NCBI RefSeq assembly: GCF_018143015.1
Contig: NC_054748.1
Span: forward strand, 9,285,467 to 9,349,466
Length of the DNA stretch: 64,000 bases
Direction: 5' to 3'
Source: Lytechinus variegatus
Taxonomy: Eukaryota; Echinodermata; Echinoidea; Temnopleuroida; Toxopneustidae
Positions 42,201 to 57,200 of the stretch are shown one piece after another. The translations under genes were made by a program, and so were the position numbers. The notes beneath the pieces are model-generated. The model saw nothing but the letters and a program-made list of their open reading frames with translations. It searched no databases and had not been told where the DNA came from. Position 1 is the stretch's first letter; each line of letters opens with the position of its first letter.

Positions 42201-45200
42201 TGTTGAAGTGGTATTCTGTGGCGTTGAAGTTGCAGTTGCGTTATCTTGCGTTGTTGTTGTTGTTGTTGAAGTTGTATTCTGTGGCGTTGAAGTTGCAGTT
42301 GTGTTATCTTGCTTTGTTGTTGTTGTTGAAGTTGTATTCTGTGGCGTTGAAGTTGCAGTTGTGTTCACTTGCATTGTTGTTGTTGAAATTGTATTCTGTG
42401 GCGTTGAAGTTGCAGTTGTGTTCTCTTGCTTTGTTGTTGTTGTTGAAGTTGTATTCTGTGGCGTTGAAGTTGCAGTTGTGTTATCTTGCACTGTTGTTGT
42501 TGAAGTTGTATTCTGTGGCGTTGAAGTTGCAGTTGTGTTCTCTTGCATTATTGTTGATGAAGTTGCATTCTGTGGCGTTGAAGTTGCAGTTATGTTCTCT
42601 TGCACGGCGTCTGAGGTGGTTGCATTCTGCTCCATGTAAGTTGCGGTTGTTACCTCTGCCATTGGAGTTGTGGCAGTTGCGTTCTGTTGCTCTTCAGCTG
42701 TGGATAATGCAAAAAAGATGTTGTGATTAAATGTGCATTGATAGGTTCGATGTCAACAATGCAGGATGAAAAAAGTCACCCTTAGGTTTTGACATTATCT
42801 AATAGGGAACCCTCTATCTCCCCTCAACGTTTTAAAGGCAAGGACAAGTCCAAAGGTAGTAGCCTAAGTCCAGTAAGACAAGAAGTGTCAATCTAACTTT
42901 CAGAGTTCTTTGAGGGGTCTTTCTGAGCTATTCCACAGATCTGAAAATTTTCAGTGATCCTGGAGACTGCTGTAAGACCTTGCCAATTTTTGGTCTTTCG
43001 AAGGTCCCTCAAAGGTCTCCCCTCTGTGGAATGGGGACCTTAAGGACTGGTGATCCTTTCTTGCTGTCAATTGATACATACTATAGATTCTCATTAGTGT
43101 TGTCTGTGTTGACGTAGTTCCTTTGCAAGGATCACCAGTCGTTCGTATCTTGGACCTACTACTCTGACAGAGTAGTAGGTCCATGTTCGTATAAAGTTGC
43201 CCGTACATTTTTATGAAACACCCATCGGGTTTGTGTATTATATATATATATGTGTATGTATTATTGTGTGTATTCCTAGTATACATGTATGTCTTTGTCT
43301 TAACATCATTCTCTCTCACTTCTTCAGCTCGATTCAAGAATACCAGGATCTTACCGAAACACGTAGCGTTATGAGGTGCAGGGGAGAAGGTACCATTATC
43401 ACAAGTGAGTTCTGTAGTAATGCCCGAGTCAGAAGTGTAGCCCGGGTCACAAGCAACAACGACAGTGGCATCGTGTTCGACGGTAACATCCATTGTCTGA
43501 TCTGAATTGGGTACCGCTTCAAGAGCACAATTTGCTGCATGGATAGAAAAAGGGGGAAAATCAGGGTAAAAATGTGGGCCATCAAGTCGTGTAAATTTAT
43601 ATCCACGATGCAGGCTTTTACACATGAAGAGGAATGGAATTCGGAGATGATTATCCGCAATGCCTAGGTCTCTCTCTATTATTAACTCAAAATTATGACG
43701 TCACAGAGCCTCTTTTTTTCAACGCTTTTTAATACCGAGGCGCTTGTTCCATTAGACCCAAAATCTGGCCGTGTAAATACTTAATTGGGATGGTGAAATC
43801 AATGGACCAGGCCAATAGACACTTATTTTAATAGGGCCTTTTAGGAATTCATTGACCAGACCTTGGCCTACATGTACCATAAACCAATTAATATTGAAAT
43901 TGGTATGTAGGGGTCTTTCGTCCAACCCTATACCGAAATCATAAAAATGCTGAAATAAACGCACAAAAGGTAAATTAATGAAATCTTAGTATGGTGCTAT
44001 ATACATATTTGTTGAAGTTTGGAGAAAACCTAAGATATTCCATTTGAATAATTAATTGATAAATAATTTGTATTTAAATGTGCGACAAATATGTTGAAGC
44101 CATCATAACCAGAAGGAATGATGATAACTTACCATATTCGCAGTTTAAGCCTGTGAAGTCAGATGTACAGTTGCAGGTTGATGCATTGGTGTTACAGGTT
44201 CCTCCATTCAAGCAATTACTGTCCACAGTACAGATAGCTTTAAAACATACAAGATATACTCAGTCATTTTAACTTTTTCACTTGGAACAAATTGCAACGG
44301 AATTTCGTTAAGGTCCATAGAAGACCATGCTAAAAGTCTGCAAAAATCAGAATAGGTGAAATTGGTCTAAATTGCTTAAACATAATGCTTAGTATTGGTC
44401 ATATTAGCTCATTTAGTTTACGTAGCAGACGACGCTGGTGTATTCTATGTACTCGGACCCGATTGCAAATCAGATAATTTCCCGACTCGATACTATTATA
44501 AATATTGGCTCAAATTAAAATGTATAGCTATATTGTAGCTATATTATGAATATCAGCAAACAAAGATATATCCTACAAGGACATTGTAACTATTAACATT
44601 AAATGCATAAATTCGATTCTGTTTGGACTGTATTGTTTAAGGGTCTATGAGTTTGATCGTGAATAAAACCAAATCAAACAAAAATTTATGGAAGTAGTTG
44701 TTAGAAAACTACGTGTCCTTTCATTTAGACAAATTTTGGTGGATTAAACAGGCGAAATTAATAATTATGGAAGGTATGAAATGGAATATATTCTGATTCC
44801 TAAATGAAAGTAATTAATTCGTAATTTAGTCGTAAAGTCACCCGTATGTACAGCGGGTAAAGCCTTATGAAACACCTACCAGGTGGGTGTTTCATAAAGC
44901 TGTTTGTAAGTTAAAAGCGACTTTAAGAACGACTGGTGATCCTTTCTTGTGGTAAATGGTATATTCATTTGCGATGGTTAAGTGCATAATAAAGGTTCGC
45001 CAGTCGTTCTTAAAGTCACTCTTAACTTACGAATAGCTTAATGAAACGGCACCGGGTGTGTGTTATCATTCGAATGTGTGAATGTGCATCATTTCCCCCA
45101 CATTTTAGCTTTATTGATTCAAGAATGACAGGATCTTACCGGAGCATGTAGGAGGTGAAGGGGAGAAGGTACCATTATCACAAGTGAGTTCTGTAGTAAT

Positions 45201-48200
45201 AATGCCCGACCCAGAAGTGTAGCCCGAGTCACAAGCAACAACGGCAGTGGCATCGTGCTCGACGGTAGCATTTATCGTCTGATTTGAATTAGGTACCGCT
45301 TCAAGAGCACAGTTTTCTGTATGGGTAGAAAATGAGTAAAAGGAGGGATGAAATGTGAGCCATCAAGTCATGTAAATTTATCTCGACGATGCAGGAAGAT
45401 ATATTGGGTTTTTGGAGGTGATTTGTGCAACGCCTATTGTCCTATCTACGTCTATAAATATACCGAAATGATGATGCCACAAAGCTTCCTTTTAATTTAT
45501 TTCAACTGTCTTTTTTTACCATGTCTGGTGGAGTATGTTGTGAAGATCAGCCATGCACAAACCCAGATTTGGAGGTGATTGTTCCATTAGACCCAAGATC
45601 TGGTCGTGGAATTACTGAATTGGGTCTTTGAAATCAATATCGTAAACCGGACCAATAGACACTAAGTTCTGTATTGCCTTTCAAGTATTCATTGACCAGG
45701 CTACCATAATCCAATAAGTATTGAAATCGGTGTGTAGAGGTCTTTCGTGACGCCCTCAGCTATCGAAATCATGAAAATGCTGAAATGCATAAAAAGTAAA
45801 TTGATGACGTCTTATTCGGTACTCTTTACATGTTTCAGTTTGGAGAAACCGGAAATATTCCATCTAAATAATTGATTGAGTAGTAATTTGTATTTAGATG
45901 GGCGACAAATAATTTACTAAATGCTATCAAACCAGAAGGAATGATGATAACGTACCAGTCTCGCAGTTTAAGCCTGTGAAGTCTGATGTACAATTGCAGG
46001 TCAATTCCATGGCATTACATGTTCCTCCATTCAAGCAATTACTGTCCACAGTACAGATAGCTATAAAATATACAAGATATAAAATGGCATAGATTCTGAT
46101 TCCTCCAGGGAGATTACTGTCAAATTAAGTTTCGTTATAGCACCTATACATCAAAAATTTGGGGTGGCATTTTGAAATTAAACCAAGGTTTAATCTTAAT
46201 CTAAACTGGAACTCTAACAAAAGGAATGTTGGGCTCCAATATTTCTCCTATATTCAGGTTAATCATAACTTTTCAATTAATTCATTAACATTCATTAACT
46301 TCATGTATTAAAATACGAAAGAAAATGATTGGACATGTCATCATCAGCCCGCCTAATGAATGTTTATGAAGACATGTTTTACCAGAATATGATGTATATC
46401 TTTAAAATTCAATAAATAGATCGGATATCAAAATAACGAAGTTATTGAATTTCGAATTTATTTGTTAATAAATTCAAAATTAAATAACTTCGTTATTTTG
46501 ATTTCGATCATATTTTCAGCATTTTGCTCTATCTATTAAAATAAAACTATATTCAGCACCGGCGGAGCATCCCTTTAAGTCGTAGTTGCCCATACAGCTA
46601 TATGAAACATCCATCTGGTGTGTGTAATAATTAAATTGTGTGTATTATTCTGTATGTCTTAACATCATTCTCTCCGCATTTTAGCTTAATTCAAGAGTGG
46701 CAGGATCTTACCGGAACATGTAGGAGGTGAAGGAGAGAAGGTACCATTATCACAAGTGAGTTCTGTAGTAGTAATGCCCGAGTCAGAAGTGTAGCCCGAG
46801 TCACAAGCTACAACGACTGTTGCATCGTGTTCGACGGTAACATTCGTTGTCTGATTTGAATTGGGTACCGCTTCAAGATTACAATTTGCTGCATGGATAG
46901 AAAAGGAGTAAAATCAGGGTAAAAATTATTCCATCAAGTCATGTAAATTTAGCTGGACGATGCAGTCTTGTGTACATGAAGAGGGGCTTGGAGATAATTC
47001 CATTTGTTCTCTCTCTCTCACTTTATTTAACCCGGAAAGATGACGTTACAGAGACCCTGTTCAACGTTCTTTTATACCGAGGTACTTGTTTCATTAGATC
47101 AAAAATCTAGCTGTGTAAATGATAAATACTTGATTTGGATGGTAAAATCAATGTCGTGAAGCAGACCAATAGACGCTGCTTTACTAAAACCCGGCTCACA
47201 CTATGCGAACCGATGCGACTTGATTTTTTTTTAATCGCACTTTGTATTAAATATAAAAAAAAATAAAGAAGTAAAATTATATTATATTAAGTTTGGCATG
47301 ATGTTTATAGGAATACTAAAATCATATTTTTAGTTTGCGACAAGCCCTGTGGTCGGAGTGAAGTCCAAATCGGCTTCATGTCGCAGCCGATGATGACGTC
47401 ATTACGATTTGGAATTGAATGTTTTTTTATTCATTCAGCTCAGGGAGGCTCGATCTGCACTGAATTTCGGTTTCAGTAGCCCTACTATTATCGTGAACTC
47501 TGATCCGTAAGATTTTATTAGTTAGAATGTCCGTATCAAATGTTGTCAAAATTTCTTCGAAAGTCGCATCGCAGCGAATGGCATACTAGTAGTGTGAGCC
47601 GAACATATTCAATGACATATATTCTGTTTCTCCATGAAAGTAGTCAATTCGTTAAGTCGTAAGGTCCAGGGGCCGCGGAAGGGGGGGGGGGCTTCAGCCC
47701 CCGCACTTTTTCCCAAACCGTGTTAAAAAACATAAAAATTGCCATCTGATAAGGATTTTTGCAAGGTCAGCCCCCCGCCCTTTCAAAACCGTTCCGCGGC
47801 ACCTGAAGTCGCCCGCCGTACGTACAGTTTTATGACACACCTATCGGGTGTGTGTAATTATTCGTGTGTGTGTATTATGTGTATGCATGTACATCATTCC
47901 CTCCAGATTGTAGCTTAAAGGGATGGTCCTGGCTGGAAATATTCATATCTCAATAAATAAGGTAAAATCCCCAGAGTAAAATTCACAGAGTAAAATGCTG
48001 AAAATTTCATCAAAATCGGATAACAAATAATTTAGTCATTGAATTTCAAAGTTTAGCAAAATTTTTAGAAAATATAGTTATATGCACATCGTCAGGAATA
48101 TTCACTAGGAGGGTTAACAATATCACATACCCACTTTCGCTTTTCTTATGTTTCATTTCTTCCCGGGGGGGGGGGGGCCACTTCCATTCACGAGTGGATA

Positions 48201-51200
48201 CCATGCGCGACCATTGGGTCTCGAAAAGCACCCTAAACACGTAATTTCCATATTCTGAAAATGCACCCCTTAACAAGTACTGGCGTGTCAAACCCTACCC
48301 TTAACAAATATTGGAAACAAATCGATACTCTTGGCAAATGTTCCCTGAAATTAACCCCTAAACAAGTACAGGAATGTTTTATTGTTACGGGTCCTTTGGT
48401 TGTCGGCTTTACCTTATTTGGCTTAGTACGACCCCACCTTCTACACCTAGCGCAAATAGGACTCTAAACACGTAGTGTTGGGGCAAAAAGGACATCCTTT
48501 ATAAAACATTTTAATTTTGTTTTATCATCCCCGCAAATTCGATCCTAAACACGTAATTTTCCTAGCGAAATAGATACCCTTTTTTCATTATTTTTGTGTT
48601 TTTGACACCCTTTTCACGTTACGTACGTAACGTGCCCTATCGTGAAAAGGACATATCCTTTTTACGTGTTTTTTTGGTCGCGCATGGTATCCACTCGTCA
48701 ATGTAAGTGGCCCCCCTGGGATTTTTTCATACACGATCCGTGTAAATGATGTGTCTCCATTATGATGAAACAAGTTGCGGCAATAAATAACTAATGCAAT
48801 CAATCAGTTGCCGATCTGATCGTTTTAGTTCTTGGTAGAAAAAATGAATAACTCTTACTTCATATAATAAAATACATAAGAACAACTGGGGATATGACAT
48901 CATCGGCCAATCTAATGAATATTCATAAAGACACGCCTAGAACTGCTTCCCCGGAATACTGCAAATCCTTAAACATGTTAAAGGTCAAGTCCACCTCAGA
49001 AAAATGTTGATTTGAATCAATAGAGAAAAATCAGATAAGCACAATGCTGAAAATTTCATCAAAATCGGATGTAAAATAAGAAAGTTATGACATTTCAAGG
49101 TTTCACTTATTTTCAACAAAATAGTACGAGCCAGTTACATCCAAATGAGAGAGTCGATGATGTCAACTCACTATTTCTTTTCTTTTTATTGTTTGAATTA
49201 TACCATATTTCAATTTTTACGAATTTGACGATTAGGACCTCCTTCCCTGAAGCAAAAAATGTTAAAATAATGGAATTCCATGTGATCAGGGAGGAATGAA
49301 ACTTCATTTCACATGACAATGACGAGAAAATAAAAATATTTCATATTTCATATAATAAAATACAAAAGAAATAGTGAGTGAGTGATGTCATCAACTCTCT
49401 CATTTGGATGTAACTGGCTCGTTCATATAACTATTTTGTTGAAAATAAGCGAAACTTTAAAATGCAATAACTTTCTTATTTTAAATCCGATTTTTATGAA
49501 ATTTTCAGTGTTATGCTTGTTGAATTTTTCTCTTTTTATTCAAATCAAGTTTTTGTTGGGGTGGACTTGTCCTTTAAAATTCAATAACTTCGTTATTTGT
49601 TATCCAATTTTGATCAAATTTTCAGCATTTTGCTTTGTAAATTCCATCCTATTTATTGAGATATTAATGTCTCCAGCCTGGACCATCCATTTAATTGATT
49701 CAAGAATGGCAGGATCTTACCGGAACATGTAGGAGGTGAAGGGGAGAAGTTCCCATTATTACAAGTGAGTTCTGTAGTAGTAATGCCCGAGTCAGAAGTG
49801 TAGCCCGAGTCAGAAGTGTAGCCCGAGTCACAAGCTACAACGACTGTTGCATCGTGTTCGACGGTAACATTCGTTGTCTGATTTGAATTGGGTACCGCTT
49901 CAAGATTACAATTTGCTGCATGGATAGAAAAGGAGTAAAATCAGGGTAAAAATTATTCCATCAAGTCATGTAAATTTAGCTGGACGATGCAGTCTTGTGT
50001 ACATGAAGAGGGGCTTGGAGATAATTCCATTTGTTCTCTCTCTCTCACTTTATTTAACCCGGAAAGATGACGTTACAGAGACCCTGTTCAACGTTCTTTT
50101 ATACCGAGGTACTTGTTTCATTAGATCAAAAATCTAGCTGTGTAAATAATAAATACTTGATTTGGATGGTAAAATCAATGTCGTGAAGCAGACCAATAGA
50201 CGCTGCTTTACTAAAACCCGGCTCACACTATGCGAACCGATGCGACTTGATTTTTTTTTAATCGCACTTTGTATTAAATATAAAAAAAAATAAAGAAGTA
50301 AAATTATATTATATTAAGTTTGGCATGATGTTTATAGGAATACTAAAATCATATTTTTAGTTTGCGACAAGCCCTGTGGTCGGAGTGAAGTCCAAATCGG
50401 CTTCATGTCGCAGCCGATGATGACGTCATTACGATTTGGAATTGAATGTTTTTTTATTCATTCAGCTCAGGGAGGCTCGATCTGCACTGAATTTCGGTTT
50501 CAGTAGCCCTACTATTATCGTGAACTCTGATCCGTAAGATTTTATTAGTTAGAATGTCCGTATCAAATGTTGTCAAAATTTCTTCGAAAGTCGCATCGCA
50601 GCGAATGGCATACTAGTAGTGTGAGCCGAACATATTCAATGACATATATTCTGTTTCTCCATGAAAGTAGTCAATTCGTTAAGTCGTAAGGTCCAGGGGC
50701 CGCGGAAGGGGGGGGGGGGGGCTTCAGCCCCCGCACTTTTTCCCAAACCGTGTTAAAAAACATAAAAATTGCCATCTGATAAGGATTTTTGCAAGGTCAG
50801 CCCCCCGCCCTTTCAAAACCGTTCCGCGGCACCTGAAGTCGCCCGCCGTACGTACAGTTTTATGACACACCTATCGGGTGTGTGTAATTATTCGTGTGTG
50901 TGTATTATGTGTATGCATGTACATCATTCCCTCCAGATTGTAGCTTAAAGGGATGGTCCTGGCTGGAAATATTCATATCTCAATAAATAAGGTAAAATCC
51001 CCAGAGTAAAATTCACAGAGTAAAATGCTGAAAATTTCATCAAAATCGGATAACAAATAATTTAGTCATTGAATTTCAAAGTTTAGCAAAATTTTTAGAA
51101 AATATAGTTATATGCACATCGTCAGGAATATTCACTAGGAGGGTTAACAATATCACATACCCACTTTCGCTTTTCTTATGTTTCATTTCTTCCCGGGGGG

Positions 51201-54200
51201 GGGGGGCCACTTCCATTCACGAGTGGATACCATGCGCGACCATTGGGTCTCGAAAAGCACCCTAAACACGTAATTTCCATATTCTGAAAATGCACCCCTT
51301 AACAAGTACTGGCGTGTCAAACCCTACCCTTAACAAATATTGGAAACAAATCGATACTCTTGGCAAATGTTCCCTGAAATTAACCCCTAAACAAGTACAG
51401 GAATGTTTTATTGTTACGGGTCCTTTGGTTGTCGGCTTTACCTTATTTGGCTTAGTACGACCCCACCTTCTACACCTAGCGCAAATAGGACTCTAAACAC
51501 GTAGTGTTGGGGCAAAAAGGACATCCTTTATAAAACATTTTAATTTTGTTTTATCATCCCCGCAAATTCGATCCTAAACACGTAATTTTCCTAGCGAAAT
51601 AGATACCCTTTTTTCATTATTTTTGTGTTTTTGACACCCTTTTCACGTTACGTACGTAACGTGCCCTATCGTGAAAAGGACATATCCTTTTTACGTGTTT
51701 TTTTGGTCGCGCATGGTATCCACTCGTCAATGTAAGTGGCCCCCCTGGGATTTTTTCATACACGATCCGTGTAAATGATGTGTCTCCATTATGATGAAAC
51801 AAGTTGCGGCAATAAATAACTAATGCAATCAATCAGTTGCCGATCTGATCGTTTTAGTTCTTGGTAGAAAAAATGAATAACTCTTACTTCATATAATAAA
51901 ATACATAAGAACAACTGGGGATATGACATCATCGGCCAATCTAATGAATATTCATAAAGACACGCCTAGAACTGCTTCCCCGGAATACTGCAAATCCTTA
52001 AACATGTTAAAGGTCAAGTCCACCTCAGAAAAATGTTGATTTGAATCAATAGAGAAAAATCAGATAAGCACAATGCTGAAAATTTCATCAAAATCGGATG
52101 TAAAATAAGAAAGTTATGACATTTCAAGGTTTCACTTATTTTCAACAAAATAGTACGAGCCAGTTACATCCAAATGAGAGAGTCGATGATGTCAACTCAC
52201 TATTTCTTTTCTTTTTATTGTTTGAATTATACCATATTTCAATTTTTACGAATTTGACGATTAGGACCTCCTTCCCTGAAGCAAAAAATGTTAAAATAAT
52301 GGAATTCCATGTGATCAGGGAGGAATGAAACTTCATTTCACATGACAATGACGAGAAAATAAAAATATTTCATATTTCATATAATAAAATACAAAAGAAA
52401 TAGTGAGTGAGTGATGTCATCAACTCTCTCATTTGGATGTAACTGGCTCGTTCATATAACTATTTTGTTGAAAATAAGCGAAACTTTAAAATGCAATAAC
52501 TTTCTTATTTTAAATCCGATTTTTATGAAATTTTCAGTGTTATGCTTGTTGAATTTTTCTCTTTTTATTCAAATCAAGTTTTTGTTGGGGTGGACTTGTC
52601 CTTTAAAATTCAATAACTTCGTTATTGGTTATCCAATTTTGATCACATTTTCAGCATTTTGCTTTGTAAATTCCATCCTATTTATTGAGATATTAATGTC
52701 TCCAGCCTGGACCATCCATGTAATTGATTCAAGAATGGCAGGATCTTACCGGAACATGTAGGAGGTGAAGGGGAGAAGGTACCATTATCACAAGTGAGTT
52801 CTGTAGTAGTAATGCCCGAGTCAGAAGTGTAGCCCGAGTCAGAAGTGTAGCCCGAGTCACAAGCTACAACGACTGTTGCATCGTGTTCGACGGTAACATT
52901 CGTTGTCTGATTTGAATTGGGTACCGCTTCAAGATTACAATTTGCTGCATGGATAGAAAAGGAGTAAAATCAGGGTAAAAATTATTCCATCAAGTCATGT
53001 AAATTTAGCTGGACGATGCAGTCTTGTGTACATGAAGAGGGGCTTGGAGATAATTCCATTTGTTCTCTCTCTCTCACTTTATTTAACCCGGAAAGATGAC
53101 GTTACAGAGACCCTGTTCAACGTTCTTTTATACCGAGGTACTTGTTTCATTAGATCAAAAATCTAGCTGTGTAAATAATAAATACTTGATTTGGATGGTA
53201 AAATCAATGTCGTGAAGCAGACCAATAGACGCTGCTTTACTAAAACCCGGCTCACACTATGCGAACCGATGCGACTTGATTTTTTTTTAATCGCACTTTG
53301 TATTAAATATAAAAAAAAATAAAGAAGTAAAATTATATTATATTAAGTTTGGCATGATGTTTATAGGAATACTAAAATCATATTTTTAGTTTGCGACAAG
53401 CCCTGTGGTCGGAGTGAAGTCCAAATCGGCTTCATGTCGCAGCCGATGATGACGTCATTACGATTTGGAATTGAATGTTTTTTTATTCATTCAGCTCAGG
53501 GAGGCTCGATCTGCACTGAATTTCGGTTTCAGTAGCCCTACTATTATCGTGAACTCTGATCCGTAAGATTTTATTAGTTAGAATGTCCGTATCAAATGTT
53601 GTCAAAATTTCTTCGAAAGTCGCATCGCAGCGAATGGCATACTAGTAGTGTGAGCCGAACATATTCAATGACATATATTCTGTTTCTCCATGAAAGTAGT
53701 CAATTCGTTAAGTCGTAAGGTCCAGGGGCCGCGGAAGGGGGGGGGGGGCTTCAGCCCCCGCACTTTTTCCCAAACCGTGTTAAAAAACATAAAAATTGCC
53801 ATCTGATAAGGATTTTTGCAAGGTCAGCCCCCCGCCCTTTCAAAACCGTTCCGCGGCACCTGAAGTCGCCCGCCGTACGTACAGTTTTATGACACACCTA
53901 TCGGGTGTGTGTAATTATTCGTGTGTGTGTATTATGTGTATGCATGTACATCATTCCCTCCAGATTGTAGCTTAAAGGGATGGTCCTGGCTGGAAATATT
54001 CATATCTCAATAAATAAGGTAAAATCCCCAGAGTAAAATTCACAGAGTAAAATGCTGAAAATTTCATCAAAATCGGATAACAAATAATTTAGTCATTGAA
54101 TTTCAAAGTTTAGCAAAATTTTTAGAAAATATAGTTATATGCACATCGTCAGGAATATTCACTAGGAGGGTTAACAATATCACATACCCACTTTCGCTTT

Positions 54201-57200
54201 TCTTATGTTTCATTTCTTCCCGGGGGGGGGGGCCACTTCCATTCACGAGTGGATACCATGCGCGACCATTGGGTCTCGAAAAGCACCCTAAACACGTAAT
54301 TTCCATATTCTGAAAATGCACCCCTTAACAAGTACTGGCGTGTCAAACCCTACCCTTAACAAATATTGGAAACAAATCGATACTCTTGGCAAATGTTCCC
54401 TGAAATTAACCCCTAAACAAGTACAGGAATGTTTTATTGTTACGGGTCCTTTGGTTGTCGGCTTTACCTTATTTGGCTTAGTACGACCCCACCTTCTACA
54501 CCTAGCGCAAATAGGACTCTAAACACGTAGTGTTGGGGCAAAAAGGACATCCTTTATAAAACATTTTAATTTTGTTTTATCATCCCCGCAAATTCGATCC
54601 TAAACACGTAATTTTCCTAGCGAAATAGATACCCTTTTTTCATTATTTTTGTGTTTTTGACACCCTTTTCACGTTACGTACGTAACGTGCCCTATCGTGA
54701 AAAGGACATATCCTTTTTACGTGTTTTTTTGGTCGCGCATGGTATCCACTCGTCAATGTAAGTGGCCCCCCTGGGATTTTTTCATACACGATCCGTGTAA
54801 ATGATGTGTCTCCATTATGATGAAACAAGTTGCGGCAATAAATAACTAATGCAATCAATCAGTTGCCGATCTGATCGTTTTAGTTCTTGGTAGAAAAAAT
54901 GAATAACTCTTACTTCATATAATAAAATACATAAGAACAACTGGGGATATGACATCATCGGCCAATCTAATGAATATTCATAAAGACACGCCTAGAACTG
55001 CTTCCCCGGAATACTACAAATCCTTAAACATGTTAAAGGTCAAGTCCACCTCAGAAAAATGTTGATTTGAATCAATAGAGAAAAATCAGATAAGCACAAT
55101 GCTGAAAATTTCATCAAAATCGGATGTAAAATAAGAAAGTTATGACATTTCAAGGTTTCACTTATTTTCAACAAAATAGTACGAGCCAGTTACATCCAAA
55201 TGAGAGAGTCGATGATGTCAACTCACTATTTCTTTTCTTTTTATTGTTTGAATTATACCATATTTCAATTTTTACGAATTTGACGATTAGGACCTCCTTC
55301 CCTGAAGCAAAAAATGTTAAAATAATGGAATTCCACGTGATCAGGGAGGAATGAAACTTCATTTCACATGACAATGACGAGAAAATAAAAATATTTCATA
55401 TTTCATATAATAAAATACAAAAGAAATAGTGAGTGAGTGATGTCATCAACTCTCTCATTTGGATGTAACTGGCTCGTTCATATAACTATTTTGTTGAAAA
55501 TAAGCGAAACTTTAAAATGCAATAACTTTCTTATTTTAAATCCGATTTTTATGAAATTTTCAGTGTTATGCTTGTTGAATTTTTCTCTTTTTATTCAAAT
55601 CAAGTTTTTGTTGGGGTGGACTTGTCCTTTAAAATTCAATAACTTCGTTATTTGTTATCCAATTTTGATCAAATTTTCAGCATTTTGCTTTGTAAATTCC
55701 ATCCTATTTATTGAGATATTAATGTCTCCAGCCTGGACCATCCATTTAATTGATTCAAGAATGGCAGGATCTTACCGGAACATGTAGGAGGTGAAGGGGA
55801 GAAGTTCCCATTATTACAAGTGAGTTCTGTAGTAGTAATGCCCGACCCAGAAGTGTATCCAGGCTCACATTCTATGATGACAGTAACATTGTGGTCGACG
55901 GTAATGTTCATTGTCTGATTTGAATTCGGTACCCCTTCAAGATCACAATTTGCTGCATGGATAAAAAAAAGGAGGAAGATCATGATAGGGTCGTGTGGTC
56001 CAGTGGTTAGAGCATTGGACTCATAATCGCAAGGTTGTGAGTTCGAATCCCTACTCTGCAATTGTCTCCACTTTGATAAAAAGGTCCAAAGGATAATATC
56101 TGTCGTCTATAAGGTCAGCCACTATGACTGATTAACCTAGATGTAAAATGTTTCCTAGGTAATTGGTTATATACCAGCTTGGCGTTTACCAGCAAAAATG
56201 CTGTCCTGCCGAGTTCCTACGGGAGTTACCATAAACAGAAACAGAAACAGATAGCAATGAGTGCTATCAAGTCGTGTACATTTATATCCACGATGGAAGC
56301 GTGATGAGGTAACAAAGCTTTTTTTATTTCAACGTTGTTTTTTTTTAAATAGATATCTGTTGAAAAACATCAACAGTCCAACGTTGGAGGACATTTTTCT
56401 ATAATGAAAATAAATACTTAATTGGGCATTTGAAATCAAAGTCATGACTTTATATGAACCAGGTCAATTGACAATGCTTTCTGTGGGACTTATTAGGTAT
56501 TCATTGACATAACTTCACTGTGAAAAAAAGAGTAAATTTACGTTGGTCATTTTTTTGTTGGGTAATATATACGTTGGTTATTGTTTTGTTGGGCATTATG
56601 TGCCCAATACTTAGGCAAATTTTTACTCTGCCGCTGCCAAAATACAGATGTCCAATTGTTGGGCTAGTAATTGCCCTGCTGAGTGGTAAATGTTGCGAAA
56701 CTTTACGATCACGAGTTGCGCTTGCAGCATGCTACACACGGTCGATAAGATATGGAGGAGCTTCTAGATGACTGGGGGCTGGGGAGCCTCGCTGAAGTTT
56801 CATAGATGAGTTGCTTAAACGTTTTTTTAATTTTTTTTATTTTAGACTTTACGTTAAGCATAATTTGTAAGGAATTTGTCAGAATAGGCCTACATACATG
56901 ACATATATCTGACGCTGTTTTGTTTTTGCTTCACTCACTTGAGATATGCACTTGCACTTGTATGCAGCGTTATTGTGCATGCAAAGCACTTTCGGATAAG
57001 GTCTCCGGATCGACATCAAAACCCCAGTCAAGTAATGACCATTTGTTGTGTAAAGCAAATGAAAAATGCCCAACAAATAGTATTATTGATTGCAGGGAGG
57101 GATCATAATAACTCAACAACTTAGTAAAATTATGCCATTTTTCTTGGTGATTATTAAAGGCCTTGCCCAGATGTTGGGTTAATAACTTTATTAAAAAGTT

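Larger units (their letters stand above)
46780..55850. repeat. Tandem triplication of a ~3.03-kb unit containing a sushi exon
   Basis: Three near-identical copies, about 46,780-49,805, 49,809-52,835 and 52,838-55,850. Internal landmarks are offset by 3,027-3,029 and 3,026-3,029 bases. Differences seen are mainly poly-G run lengths and a handful of substitutions. Each copy holds half of two sushi exons, the 410-base element (first copy 47,192-47,601), the GC-rich element (47,668-47,808) and the nested composite (47,915-49,694). Confidence 0.95.

Noticed and set aside
41872..42730. Long open frames of 255 and 203 codons on the plus strand
   Set aside because: They are antisense to the Thr-rich repeat exon; the repeated codons keep the other frames open. 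Val/Leu-rich translation with no domain.
48261..55787. Frames repeated three times (68-116 codons) in the triplicated units, considered as a repeated small gene
   Set aside because: They lie in fold-back and MITE-like elements, lack domains, and are repeated only because the segment is triplicated.
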